Assembly (NCBI RefSeq): GCF_002920615.1
Contig: NZ_PQSU01000050.1
Span: forward strand, 1-46,178
Length of the DNA stretch: 46,178 bases
Direction: 5' to 3'
From: Streptomyces sp. Ru62
GTDB lineage: Bacteria; Actinomycetota; Actinomycetes; Streptomycetales; Streptomycetaceae
Positions 1-7,404 of this stretch are shown here, piece after piece. The notes under the pieces were generated by a model, which was given only the letters and a program-made list of their open reading frames with translations, was not told where the DNA came from and ran no database searches. Position 1 is the stretch's first letter. Each line of letters begins with the position of its first letter. A program made the translations under genes and the position numbers.

Positions 1-446
1 GCCGGACCCGCAAGACCGCAGCCGCCGAGGTCGCTGTCGACACCGCCGAGGGCACGGAGACCAAGCCGCGTCGGACCCGCAAGACCGCGGCTGCCGCAGA
101 GGCCGCCGCGGACACCGCGGAAGCGACCGAGGCCAAGCCCCGCCGCACCCGCAAGACCGCCGCGGCCGCGCCGGAAGCCCCCGAGGCCGAGGCCAAGCCC
201 CGCCGCACCCGGAAGACGGCCACCGCGGCCGTGGACGCGGTCGACGGGGAGGCGGTCACCGCTCCCAAGGCGCGACGGACCCGTAAGGCCGTCGCCGAGG
301 CGGTTGTTCCGGAGATTCCGGCGCAGGCCACCGAGGAGCCGGAGGTCAAGCCGCGGCGCCGGACCCGCAAGACCGCGGCGTCCGCTGCCGAGACGGCCGG
401 TGAGAGCGTCGAGACGACGCCCAAGCCGCGCCGGACCCGCAAGACC
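1..446. repeat. Seven imperfect coding repeats of the RRTRKT-encoding unit
   Basis: The core cggacccgcaagaccgc recurs with small changes near 4, 70, 142, 202, 274, 361 and 431. Spacing varies between 60 and 87 bases and is always a multiple of three, so the reading frame is kept. This suggests expansion by slippage or recombination under selection for protein charge. Confidence 0.85.
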
Positions 447-476
447 GCGGCGGCCGTGGAGGCTCCCGAGGCCTGA
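1..476 (+). CDS. C-terminal basic repeat tail of a protein cut by the window edge (possibly a DEAD-box RNA helicase)
   Basis: Reading from base 3, the frame is open to a TGA at 474-476 and encodes about 157 residues with no start of its own, so this is the 3' end of a gene beginning outside the window. The tail is low-complexity: Ala/Glu-rich spacers separate seven copies of a basic motif of the form RRTRKT. Such Lys/Arg tails bind nucleic acid and occur at the C-termini of actinobacterial helicases, histone-like proteins and Rho. From memory, a DEAD-box helicase lies at this position in S. coelicolor, but no catalytic domain is visible here, so the product name is inference. A strong hairpin follows 35 bases after the stop. 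Confidence 0.6.
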   Translation, partial: RTRKTAAAEVAVDTAEGTETKPRRTRKTAAAAEAAADTAEATEAKPRRTRKTAAAAPEAPEAEAKPRRTRKTATAAVDAVDGEAVTAPKARRTRKAVAEAVVPEIPAQATEEPEVKPRRRTRKTAASAAETAGESVETTPKPRRTRKTAAAVEAPEA

Positions 477-511
477 CCGCGCGCCGCGTGTGCGGCAGCG
501 TAAGTGCCGGT

Positions 512-549
512 CCGATGGCCGGGTTCACGACAGTGGACCCGGCCATCGG
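512..549. terminator. Long perfect hairpin, bidirectional terminator candidate
   Basis: The arms 512-524 and 537-549 pair perfectly over 13 bp, and the stem continues inward through one G-T pair and three more pairs to a GACA loop (529-532). No T-tract follows, as is usual in high-GC actinobacteria. It lies 35 bases after the stop of the upstream gene. Confidence 0.8.
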
Positions 550-675
550 CGTCCTCAGAGGTACTTGGCGCCACCCCGCGCCACCATCCCGCCCCGCGCC
601 ACGACCTGCGTCCCCGCGCGACCGTCCAACCCCTCACCCGCCCACTCCCGATCGGCCGACCCCGCCCACTCCCGA

Positions 676-681
676 TAACCT
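676..681 (+). promoter_or_regulatory. -10 hexamer TAACCT for a leaderless hydrolase transcript
   Basis: TAACCT ends six bases before the ATG at 688 and no ribosome binding site is present. Both fit a leaderless transcript starting at the ATG. Confidence 0.45.
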
Positions 682-687
682 CTCCCC

Positions 688-1572
688 ATGAGCCGGCCCC
701 CCACCTTCGTCCCGCCCCCGGGCGCCCGCGCGTACGCCCTTCGGACGGCGCGCGGTGAATTCGCCGTGGTCGACGCGCCCGTGGCCGTCGGTGTCGAGCC
801 GAAGGGTGTCGCGCTGCTGCTGCCGGGGTTCACCGGCAGCAAGGAGGACTTCAATCCCCTGCACGTACCGCTCGCCCGGCGCGGATACCGGACCGTCGCC
901 GTGGACGGGCGGGGCCAGTTCGAGTCGGACGGACCGACGACGGACGAGTCCGCCTACGCGCAGGAGGAGTTGGCGCGGGACGTGCTCGCGCAGGTGGAGG
1001 CGATCGGCGGCCCGGTGCATCTGCTGGGGCACTCCCTCGGCGGCCAGATCGCGCGCGCGGCCGTACTGCTCGACCACACGCCCTTCCTGTCGTTCACCCT
1101 GATGTCCTCGGGGCCGGCGCAGATCTCGGCGCCCCAGCAGGAGCGTGTGAAGCTGCTCCGGGACGCGCTCGCGGTGCTGAGCATGGCGGAGGTCTGGGAG
1201 ACGATCCAGGCGATGGAGCCGCCGGAGGAGACGGAGACGCCGGCGCTCGACGCGGGCCTGGACGACCGGGACGACCTGCGGCGCCGCTGGCTGGGCACGA
1301 AGCCCGCGCAACTCCTCGCCACGGGCCGCCAGTTGTGCACCGAGCCGGACCGCGTCGCCGAACTGGCGGCCGTACCGCTGCCGTTCCACGTGCTGTCGGG
1401 TGCGCGGGACGACACCTGGCCGCTGCCGCTGCTCGACGACATGGCGGTGCGGCTGAAGGCGCGCCGGACGGTCGTCGAGGGCGCCGAGCACTCCCCCAAC
1501 ACCGACCGTCCGCTGGAGACGGCCCGCGCGCTCGCCGACTTCTGGGACGACGCCCCGGGCACCCGGCGGTAG
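688..1572 (+). CDS. Alpha/beta-hydrolase fold protein
   Basis: This 294-residue protein has the full alpha/beta-hydrolase signature. The nucleophile elbow GHSLGG is near residue 115, an acidic residue lies in SGARDDTW near residue 242, and the catalytic His is in GAEHSPNTD near residue 271. An oxyanion-hole region (LLPGFTGSKEDF) is near residue 48. No signal peptide is seen, so it is probably a cytoplasmic esterase or lipase-like enzyme; the substrate cannot be read from sequence. The ATG has no Shine-Dalgarno sequence but carries a -10-like hexamer just upstream. It converges with the NYN gene across only 14 bases, so the two transcripts probably overlap. Confidence 0.85.
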   Translation: MSRPPTFVPPPGARAYALRTARGEFAVVDAPVAVGVEPKGVALLLPGFTGSKEDFNPLHVPLARRGYRTVAVDGRGQFESDGPTTDESAYAQEELARDVLAQVEAIGGPVHLLGHSLGGQIARAAVLLDHTPFLSFTLMSSGPAQISAPQQERVKLLRDALAVLSMAEVWETIQAMEPPEETETPALDAGLDDRDDLRRRWLGTKPAQLLATGRQLCTEPDRVAELAAVPLPFHVLSGARDDTWPLPLLDDMAVRLKARRTVVEGAEHSPNTDRPLETARALADFWDDAPGTRR

Positions 1573-1586
1573 GAGCTGACGCCTGG

Positions 1587-2492
1587 CTAGTACTGGGACT
1601 GCAGATGTTCCCAGAACCCGTCCCTGAGCGCCCGTCGCAGGTCCGCCTGGCCGCGCAGGGAGTACTGGAGCAGTTCCTCGGCCTCGACGAGCAGGTCCTG
1701 GTCGACGGAGCCGGGCAGATAGGGGTGGCCGGGGAACAGCTCGACCATCGCTTCGCGGCCCCGGGAGGCGAGCCAGCGCGCCGCGATCTGGGCGCCGACG
1801 AAGCGCACGTCCTCGCGGCTGGGGCGGGCTCCGCCGGTGGTCTCGAACGCGGCGGCCGTGCGCCGGGAGACGTACGGCTTGAAGAACTCCAGGTCGAAGG
1901 TGCGCTGGCTGTCGACCTCCCAGAGCAACGGCTCGGCCTGGTTGCGGCCTTCGGGCGCCTCGATGCCCCAGAGGTGGACGCGGGCGCCGTAGCCCTGGGC
2001 CGCCTCGACCGCCGAGACCAGGTCCTCGTCGCCACCGAGGAGGGCCGCGTCGCTGATCGCGCGGTGCCGTGCCAGTGATTCCAGGTCGGTCCGGATCAGC
2101 GAGTCGACGCCCTTCTGCTGGTTGTTGGCGTTGAGGTTGCCGAGGCGGACCTTGACGTCGGGCAGTTCGGCGATGACCTGCTGCTCGGCGGTGTGGATGC
2201 GGCGCCGGGCGCCGTCGTACCAGTAGACGCGCAGCAGCCGGCTGTCCGCGAAGATGCTGCGCGCCTTGTCGATGAGGGCGTCGATCAGGCCCTCGGCGTC
2301 CAGGTCGAAGGCGCGGCGGTCCTCGGTCCCGGCGACCAGCCGGCCGACGGCCGCGTACAGGTAACCCGCGTCGACGAAGATCGCATGGGTCGAGGGTGTC
2401 TTGGCCACCTCGGCGAGCATGCGTTCCAGCAGCTCGTTCGTGCGGTCGATACGGGCGCCGAGGGCGGCCAGGTCGTCGTTCATCACCTCCAT
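1587..2492 (-). CDS. NYN/PIN-like domain protein, putative RNA-binding nuclease
   Basis: The protein is about 301 residues. The NYN (PIN-like) fold shows as IFVDAGYLY around residues 38-46, with the invariant first Asp, and a second acidic cluster LLGGDEDLVSAV; these acidic residues usually bind a metal ion in RNA-cleaving enzymes of the family. A short coiled-coil-like stretch (RTNELLERMLAEV) precedes the domain. The frame stays open 162 bases further upstream but with codons unlike the gene. I chose the ATG at 2492; the ATG at 2481-2483, three codons in, is also possible because GGAGGTG lies directly in front of it. RNA target and role are unknown. A TTACCG palindrome lies upstream in the divergent intergenic region. 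Confidence 0.8.
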   Translation of the reverse strand: MEVMNDDLAALGARIDRTNELLERMLAEVAKTPSTHAIFVDAGYLYAAVGRLVAGTEDRRAFDLDAEGLIDALIDKARSIFADSRLLRVYWYDGARRRIHTAEQQVIAELPDVKVRLGNLNANNQQKGVDSLIRTDLESLARHRAISDAALLGGDEDLVSAVEAAQGYGARVHLWGIEAPEGRNQAEPLLWEVDSQRTFDLEFFKPYVSRRTAAAFETTGGARPSREDVRFVGAQIAARWLASRGREAMVELFPGHPYLPGSVDQDLLVEAEELLQYSLRGQADLRRALRDGFWEHLQSQY

Positions 2493-2560
2493 TGTCCTGG
2501 TCGTCACAGTGCGAACACAACCGGTCCCGGTCGGTCCTTGCCCAGTCCCCGAGATGTCAC

Positions 2561-2574
2561 TTACCGGTCGGTAA
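2561..2574. promoter_or_regulatory. Perfect palindrome TTACCGGTCGGTAA, operator candidate
   Basis: TTACCG and CGGTAA flank a GT centre, a geometry and sequence typical of TetR-family operators in Streptomyces. It sits in an AT-richer patch between the NYN gene (minus) and the 50-codon gene (plus), where it could control either. No TetR gene is adjacent. Confidence 0.5.
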
Positions 2575-2710
2575 TTAGTTGTTCGAAAAATTTCTTTAGC
2601 GTAGGGAATGTTCGTAACAAGCGGCGCGTTGACTACGTACGACGCTGGATACACCAGAGGTCACACCAAGTAGTTCTCCGCAGGAGGATGACCAGACGAA
2701 GGGAGAAGCC

Positions 2711-2863
2711 ATGCGCTTCGAAATCATGCGACTCGACGAGGTCGACGGCACCGCCGTGGACAGCACCGTCGTGGACGCCGCCTCCGTCAACCGGATCGTT
2801 CAGCAGGCCGCCGCCATCGGGCAGCGCCTGTGGATCCGCCCGGCCGAGACCCCGGCCTCGTAA
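2711..2863 (+). CDS. Small conserved protein of 50 residues, function unknown
   Basis: The ATG at 2711 follows GGGAGAAGCC, a good ribosome binding site, and runs 50 codons to TAA. The product starts MRFEIMRLDEVDGTAVDST and ends with a short basic/aromatic stretch (IGQRLWIRPAETPAS). From memory, near-identical small proteins are widespread in Streptomyces with no assigned role. The centre (SVNRIVQQAAAIGQRL) looks like an amphipathic helix. There is no signal peptide and no Cys. It is monocistronic, with a strong terminator 34 bases after the stop. Conservation and the ribosome binding site make it a real gene; the function is not known. Confidence 0.8.
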   Translation: MRFEIMRLDEVDGTAVDSTVVDAASVNRIVQQAAAIGQRLWIRPAETPAS

Positions 2864-2896
2864 CCCGCACGCGGGCTCACCCCGCCACTCAAGCTT

Positions 2897-2936
2897 TCCG
2901 GGGGAGCCGAGCCGCCGACGGCTCAGCTCCCCCGGA
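2897..2936. terminator. Bidirectional terminator overlapping the end of the MarC gene
   Basis: Arms 2897-2907 and 2926-2936 pair over 11 bp, and an inner stem 2909-2914/2919-2924 closes a CCGA loop. The right arm contains the last four codons of the MarC gene (stop at 2923-2925), so one hairpin can stop both convergent transcripts. Confidence 0.85.
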
Positions 2937-3528
2937 TCACCTGAGTGACCCCGTTGATGATCTGCTGCACGGCGATCGCGGAGAGCATCATGCCCGCGAG
3001 CCGCGTCACCAGGACGACACCGCCGTCCTTGATGACCCGGATGATCAACAGCGAGTAGCGCATCACCAGCCACAGCACCACGTGGATCGCGAGGATCGCG
3101 GACCACACCGAGAGCTGCGCGGACACGCTGTCGGCCTTCTGCACGGCCAGGATCACGGACACGATCGCACCGGGCCCGGCCAGCAGCGGCATGCCCAGCG
3201 GCACGAGCGCCACGTTCACGTCCTTGGTCTGCTTCGGTTCGTCGGTCTTGCCCGTCAGCAGATCCAGCGCGATCAGCAGGAGCAGCAGCCCGCCCGCGAT
3301 CATCAGGGCGGGCACGGACACATGCAGGTAGTTCAGGATCTGGTGGCCCAGGACGCCGAAGACGGCGATGACCCCGCCCGCCACGCAGACGGCCTGGAAG
3401 GCCATCCGCCGCTGCACCTTGGCCGGCCGCCCGGCGGTCAGGGCGAGGAAGATCGGGGTGATCCCGGGGGGATCCATGATGACGAAGAGGGTCAGGAACA
3501 GAGAGCCGAAGACGGCGATGTCGAACAT
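2923..3528 (-). CDS. MarC-family integral membrane protein
   Basis: At 201 residues with about six hydrophobic segments, this matches the MarC (UPF0056) family in length and layout. The first helix carries the family motif FVIMDPPG near residue 20, and a central PLGMPLLAGPGAI segment is typical of a re-entrant or helix-break region. MarC proteins were once linked to multiple antibiotic resistance, but that role is disputed and their substrate is unknown. The ATG at 3528 lacks an obvious Shine-Dalgarno sequence; no better start is visible downstream without losing the first helix. It lies 119 bases downstream of the PHP gene on the same strand. Confidence 0.88.
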   Translation of the reverse strand: MFDIAVFGSLFLTLFVIMDPPGITPIFLALTAGRPAKVQRRMAFQAVCVAGGVIAVFGVLGHQILNYLHVSVPALMIAGGLLLLLIALDLLTGKTDEPKQTKDVNVALVPLGMPLLAGPGAIVSVILAVQKADSVSAQLSVWSAILAIHVVLWLVMRYSLLIIRVIKDGGVVLVTRLAGMMLSAIAVQQIINGVTQVIRGS

Positions 3529-3565
3529 GGGGGAAGTACGGGCCTTGCGGGAAGAGGAACTACGG

Positions 3566-3630
3566 GCGTGAGGCGGTCCGGACCGCGGGCATGAGGCAGT
3601 ACGGACCGCGGGTGTGAAGCGGTACGGCGG
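3566..3630. repeat. 23-bp imperfect tandem repeat, nearly three copies
   Basis: Units begin at 3566, 3589 and 3612, each of the form gYgtgaggcggtMcggaccgcgg with a few changes. The array fills the short gap between the PHP gene and the MarC gene, so it would lie in the 5' region of the marC message. Confidence 0.7.
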
Positions 3631-3647
3631 GTCGGCCCCAGGGGGCC

Positions 3648-4505
3648 TCAGGCTCCGCCGGTCCCCGGCACCGGGAACGCGCCCGTCGCCCGCCGGGTGA
3701 TCTCCCCGTACACCTCGGGGTCGGTCGTGAAGGCGCCCAGCGCCACGGTCTTGCGGCTGCCGTGGTAGTCCGAGGAGCCGGTGACCAGCAGTCCCAGCTC
3801 CTTCGCCAGGCCCCGCAGGCGGTCCCGGGCATCGGCGTCGTGGTCCATGTGGTCGACCTCGACGCCGTCCAGACCGGCCTCGGCCATCTCCGCGATCCGG
3901 AACTCGGGCACGGTGCGGCCGCGCTTGGCGGCGGCCGGGTGCGCGAACACGCAGACCCCGCCCGCGGCCTTGACCAGCCGGATCGCCTCGAAGGGGTCGG
4001 TCTCGTGCTTCTCCACGAAGGCCCGCCCGCCGTCGGCCAGCCACTCCTCGGTGAACGCGTCACTCACGGTCGGCACGACACCCAGCTCGACCAGCGCCGA
4101 GGCGACATGCGGGCGCCCCACCGAACCTCCGGCGGCGATCCGCTCGACCTGCTCCCAGGTGACCGGCACGCCCAGCGCGTTCAGCTTGGCGACCATCCCC
4201 TTGGCCCGCGGCACCCGGTCGTCCCGGACCAGCTCGCGCTCGGCGAGCAGAGCGGGCTCCTCGGGGTCGAACAGGTAGGCCAGCAGGTGCATCGAGACCC
4301 CGTCGACCCGGCAGGACAGCTCGGCCCCGGTGACCAGGGTCAGCCCCTCGGGCAGTGCGCCGATCGCCTCGCCGTACCCCCGCGTGGTGTCGTGATCGGT
4401 CAGCGCGACGACGTCCAGGCCGGCGGCGGCAGCGTTCCGCACCAGCTCGGCCGGGCTGTCCGTACCGTCGGAAGCCGTGGAGTGACAGTGCAGATCAATA
4501 CGCAC
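3648..4505 (-). CDS. PHP-domain phosphoesterase (YciV/RnaAM-like)
   Basis: The 285-residue protein begins VRIDLHCHSTASDGT; the HxH pair at residues 6 and 8 is the first metal-binding motif of the PHP fold. Further PHP motifs follow: ALTDHDTTRG near residue 40, GAELSC near residue 62, FAHPAAAKRG near 190, and the C-terminal SSDYHG near 250. The length and motif order match the stand-alone YciV-type family, whose E. coli member has phosphatase/5'-3' exonuclease activity on nucleotides and short RNA. The GTG at 4505 is preceded by GGAG at five bases, which decides the start. It is followed on the same strand by marC. Confidence 0.88.
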   Translation of the reverse strand: MRIDLHCHSTASDGTDSPAELVRNAAAAGLDVVALTDHDTTRGYGEAIGALPEGLTLVTGAELSCRVDGVSMHLLAYLFDPEEPALLAERELVRDDRVPRAKGMVAKLNALGVPVTWEQVERIAAGGSVGRPHVASALVELGVVPTVSDAFTEEWLADGGRAFVEKHETDPFEAIRLVKAAGGVCVFAHPAAAKRGRTVPEFRIAEMAEAGLDGVEVDHMDHDADARDRLRGLAKELGLLVTGSSDYHGSRKTVALGAFTTDPEVYGEITRRATGAFPVPGTGGA

Positions 4506-4600
4506 GACAACTCCAGGACACGGACGGAGGCAAGGGGACACCTAAGGATAGCGGTGTTTCCGACCCCCACTGTCACACCCGCACCCGGTGAGCGCCCCCT

Positions 4601-4640
4601 ACTGCAACCCCTAGGGGCGCGGGGAACCGCGCGACAAGCC
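4601..4640. repeat. Dispersed Streptomyces intergenic repeat
   Basis: The stretch contains the palindrome CCCCTAGGGG (4607-4616) followed by gcgcggggaaccgcgcgacaagcc. From memory, near-identical copies occur many times in Streptomyces intergenic regions, often close to gene ends. The internal gcgcgg/ccgcgc pairing forms a small hairpin. It lies between two minus-strand genes. Confidence 0.65.
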
Positions 4641-4690
4641 ACCACGCACCCGCAGCCGCGAACGCACAGGACCCGGCACCCCCATGGGCG

Positions 4691-5332
4691 CTACGGCCGA
4701 AGCAAGCGCGGCGACAACGCTCCGCAGGGCACCAGATCCAGCTCCGCCCCCGCCTCCCGCAGGTCGGTCAGCACCAGCTCGTCGTACATCAGCAGACCGG
4801 ACTGCTCGGGCCACATCACCGCCCACAGCCACATCCCGAGCGCCTCGCCGGCGAAGACGGCGCGGTCGTCCGGGGTGCGGTAGACGTGCCAGAGCGGGGT
4901 GGGGCGGCCCGCGGCGAGCACCTTGGCCTCCGGCGGCTTCTCCACGTTCATGTACGACCCCGGGTCCGGGCCGTCGATGCCGGCGTAGTGCGCGCCGAGG
5001 CCGACGCCCAGCTCCTCGGCGATCAGGATCAGCTCGCCCGGCCCGCCGAGCGGTCCGGGGCCGGAGCAGGCCACCGCGGTCGCCCGGCCGCCGCTGCGGT
5101 CGTCGCCGGCGTACGCCACGCCCGTGAACAGCCAGCCGACCGGCAGCGGCCACGGCATCCACACCGGCACCTGCGTGCGGTGGACCACGACGTTGAGCGC
5201 CTCGACGCTGGGCGGGATCACGGGCTGCAGCGGATACACCGTGCCGTGCACGTCGCACTGCCACGCATCGGCGAAGAGTCCGGGAGCCCTGACCCGGCCA
5301 CCACACCTCGGGCAACTGGGTTCGCCCCTCAT
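4691..5332 (-). CDS. Zinc-ribbon-like conserved actinobacterial protein (DUF6758-like)
   Basis: The 213-residue protein opens with C7-P-R-C10 and later C26-D-V-H29, a CxxC...CxxH set suited to one zinc ion. The rest is a compact globular sequence rich in Trp and Gly without membrane segments (TPLWHVYRTPDD, LGMWLWAVMW). I place it in the Streptomyces family often named DUF6758 from memory; the function is unknown. The ATG at 5332 has GGAG four bases upstream. It is divergent from the MFS gene, and the 170-base gap between them holds the MFS promoter. Confidence 0.75.
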   Translation of the reverse strand: MRGEPSCPRCGGRVRAPGLFADAWQCDVHGTVYPLQPVIPPSVEALNVVVHRTQVPVWMPWPLPVGWLFTGVAYAGDDRSGGRATAVACSGPGPLGGPGELILIAEELGVGLGAHYAGIDGPDPGSYMNVEKPPEAKVLAAGRPTPLWHVYRTPDDRAVFAGEALGMWLWAVMWPEQSGLLMYDELVLTDLREAGAELDLVPCGALSPRLLRP

Positions 5333-5432
5333 AGGGCTCCACGGTCCTACCCCTGCCCGCCCACGTCAAGGACGATCACCCGTCCGGACCGAAGAGCCGC
5401 CCCGATGCCCCGTCCGGAGCGATAGATGCATC

Positions 5433-5462
5433 TTGCATTAATTAGCAGACCTAACTTACTAT
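5433..5462 (+). promoter_or_regulatory. Promoter with overlapping repeats upstream of the MFS gene
   Basis: TTGCAT (5433-5438) and TACTAT (5457-5462) are separated by 18 bases, giving a good -35/-10 pair. The spacer is unusually AT-rich for this genome and contains TTAG-CAGAC-CTAA (5442-5454), an inverted repeat where a MarR- or TetR-type repressor could bind. Predicted transcription starts near 5469, about 35 bases before the ATG. Confidence 0.55.
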
Positions 5463-5502
5463 GTGCATAACCCAACTATCTGCATGAGGACGGGAGAAGC
5501 AC

Positions 5503-6726
5503 ATGGACCCCTTCGACGCGGGAGCCGGTGGCCTCCTGCGACAGCCCAAGGCGGTCTGGGCCACGGCCGGCGCCTCCGTCGTCGCCTTCATGGGCATCGG
5601 CCTCGTCGACCCGATCCTGCCGTCGATCGCGCAGGGCCTGCACGCCACCCCCAGTCAGGTGTCCCTGCTCTTCACCTCGTACTTCCTGATCACCGCCGTC
5701 GCGATGCTGCTGACCGGCTTCGTCTCCAGCCGCATCGGCGGCCGCAGGACCCTGCTGCTCGGTCTCGCCTTCGTGGTCGTCTTCGCGGGCCTGGCCGGCA
5801 CCTCCGGCTCGGTCGGCCAGCTCGTCGGGTTCCGGGCCGGCTGGGGGCTCGGCAACGCGCTCTTCGTCTCCACCGCCCTCGCGGTGATCGTCGGCGCGGC
5901 GGCCGGGGGCAGCGCGGCGGCGATCCTGCTCTACGAGTCCGCGCTCGGCCTCGGCATGGCCTGCGGCCCGCTGCTCGGCGCGGTCCTCGGCAACGTGAGC
6001 TGGCGCTACCCCTTCTTCGGCACGGCCACGCTGATGGCGATCGGATTCCTGTGCATCACGGCGTTCCTGAAGGAGCAGCCGAAGCCGGCGCGGAAGACCT
6101 CGGTCCTGGACCCGCTCAAGGCGCTCGCCCACGGCGGCCTGGCCTCGGCGGCGGTCTCGGCGTTCTTCTACAACTACACGTTCTTCACCGTGCTGGCCTT
6201 CACGCCGTTCGTGCTGAACATGACGCCGTACCGCTCGGGCGCGGTCTTCTTCGCCTGGGGTGTGCTGCTCGCCGTCTTCTCGGTGATCGTCGCCCCGCGC
6301 CTGCAGGCCCGGTTCGGCTCGCTGAAGGTGCTCGGCGGCTCGCTGGTGCTGCTCGCGGCGGACGTGCTCGTGCTCGGCTACGGCAACCACACCACGGCCG
6401 TCGTGTGCACGATCCTGTCCGGTGCCTTCATCGGCGTGAACAACACCGTGTACACCGAGCTGGCCCTCGGCGTGTCGGACGCCCCGCGCCCGGTGGCGAG
6501 CGCGGGCTACAACTTCGTCCGCTGGTTCGCCGCCGCGGCGGCGCCCTACTTCGCGCCCAAGATCGAGGAGTGGACCGACATCCACGTCCCCTTCGTGGTC
6601 GCGGCCGTCACGGCGGTGCTGGGCGCGCTCGTGGTCGTCGTACGGCGCAAGGCCCTCACCCACGAGGCCGAGGAGCTGGAGCCGGGGCACGCCACCGAGG
6701 ACGGTGTCGGCGTCTTCGCCAACTGA
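5503..6726 (+). CDS. MFS transporter, probable drug efflux
   Basis: The 407-residue protein has about 12 hydrophobic segments, the normal size for a drug:H+ antiporter of the major facilitator superfamily. The loop after TM2 reads GFVSSRIGGRRTLLLG, a good match to the conserved MFS motif A. A long cytoplasmic loop near residue 195 (KEQPKPARKTS) divides two six-helix halves. The C-terminal tail is short and acidic. The ATG is preceded by GGGAGAAGCAC. Substrate cannot be assigned. No regulator gene is adjacent, but the AT-rich promoter has repeats that suggest induced expression. It converges with the SUFU-domain gene. Confidence 0.88.
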   Translation: MDPFDAGAGGLLRQPKAVWATAGASVVAFMGIGLVDPILPSIAQGLHATPSQVSLLFTSYFLITAVAMLLTGFVSSRIGGRRTLLLGLAFVVVFAGLAGTSGSVGQLVGFRAGWGLGNALFVSTALAVIVGAAAGGSAAAILLYESALGLGMACGPLLGAVLGNVSWRYPFFGTATLMAIGFLCITAFLKEQPKPARKTSVLDPLKALAHGGLASAAVSAFFYNYTFFTVLAFTPFVLNMTPYRSGAVFFAWGVLLAVFSVIVAPRLQARFGSLKVLGGSLVLLAADVLVLGYGNHTTAVVCTILSGAFIGVNNTVYTELALGVSDAPRPVASAGYNFVRWFAAAAAPYFAPKIEEWTDIHVPFVVAAVTAVLGALVVVVRRKALTHEAEELEPGHATEDGVGVFAN

Positions 6727-6777
6727 CCGGATCCGGCCTTGTGTTGGTGAGATCGGTCACGTGCGGCCGGTGCCGTG

Positions 6778-7362
6778 TCAGTCCAGCGGGACGGATCTGC
6801 GGGCGGGGTCCCTCAGGTCCGTCCCGTGTCCGAGCCAGCGCTCCTGAAGGGCCTGGGCGCCGTGCACCCGCTTCCAGGCGGCCTCGTTCGGGGTCATCGG
6901 CAGCAGCGGCAGGAACCGCACCGGGTCCATCGGGGCGTCCAGCTCCAGGTCCTCCACCAGCCCGCCGGGCTCGCCCACCAGCACGGAGGTGAAGGGGGCG
7001 CCGGGCCACAGCGGCTCGCCCACGTCCAGCGAGGCGCCCGGGGTCACCACCAGGCCCTCGACCTGCGGAGTCGCGGCCAGCACGGCGAGCGGGCGGAGCA
7101 CCTTGTCGGTGTCGGCGAGGCCCGCGCGGACCGACAGGACCAGTTCGGCGCGGGGGCCCTTGACCGGGTCGGCGAGCATCGCCGAGGGGTCCGTCATGGG
7201 GTGCTGGGACATGCCGAGGGTGGCGTACCGGACGACGTCCCCCTCCTGGAAGCGGAGCACCTCGATGCGGTCCGTACCGAGGAAGGTGACCGCGGCGCGG
7301 GCGTCCGGCTCGCCCAGCGCGGTGGTCAACCGGGCCTCGACCAGAGGAAGAACATCAGCCAT
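6778..7362 (-). CDS. Suppressor-of-fused (SUFU) domain protein
   Basis: The product of about 194 residues has the character of the bacterial SUFU-like family: an N-terminal acidic helix, then alternating strands (VRYATLGMSQHPM, AELVLSVRAG) and a PLWPGAPFTSVLVGEP segment, ending in LPLLPMTPNEAAWKRVHGA, a signature stretch of SUFU-domain immunity-like proteins. In bacteria these proteins are often linked to toxin immunity, but no toxin is adjacent here, so the role is open. The ATG at 7362 has only a weak ribosome binding site; the frame also opens with a TTG at 7395. It is divergent from the corA leader. Confidence 0.75.
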   Translation of the reverse strand: MADVLPLVEARLTTALGEPDARAAVTFLGTDRIEVLRFQEGDVVRYATLGMSQHPMTDPSAMLADPVKGPRAELVLSVRAGLADTDKVLRPLAVLAATPQVEGLVVTPGASLDVGEPLWPGAPFTSVLVGEPGGLVEDLELDAPMDPVRFLPLLPMTPNEAAWKRVHGAQALQERWLGHGTDLRDPARRSVPLD

Positions 7363-7404
7363 GCGCTGAGCATAGAACTCGTCAGCAGCGGGCAAAGCGG
7401 CGCC

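Noticed and set aside
634..2520. Very long minus-strand open frame (628 codons) over the hydrolase and NYN genes
   Set aside because: Composition is Arg/Pro/Gly-rich, as expected from an antisense frame in GC-rich DNA; the other-frame genes have recognisable domains.
2688..2710. Leader ORF from ATG 2688
   Set aside because: GGAGG abuts the ATG with no spacing and the frame runs out of phase over the small gene.
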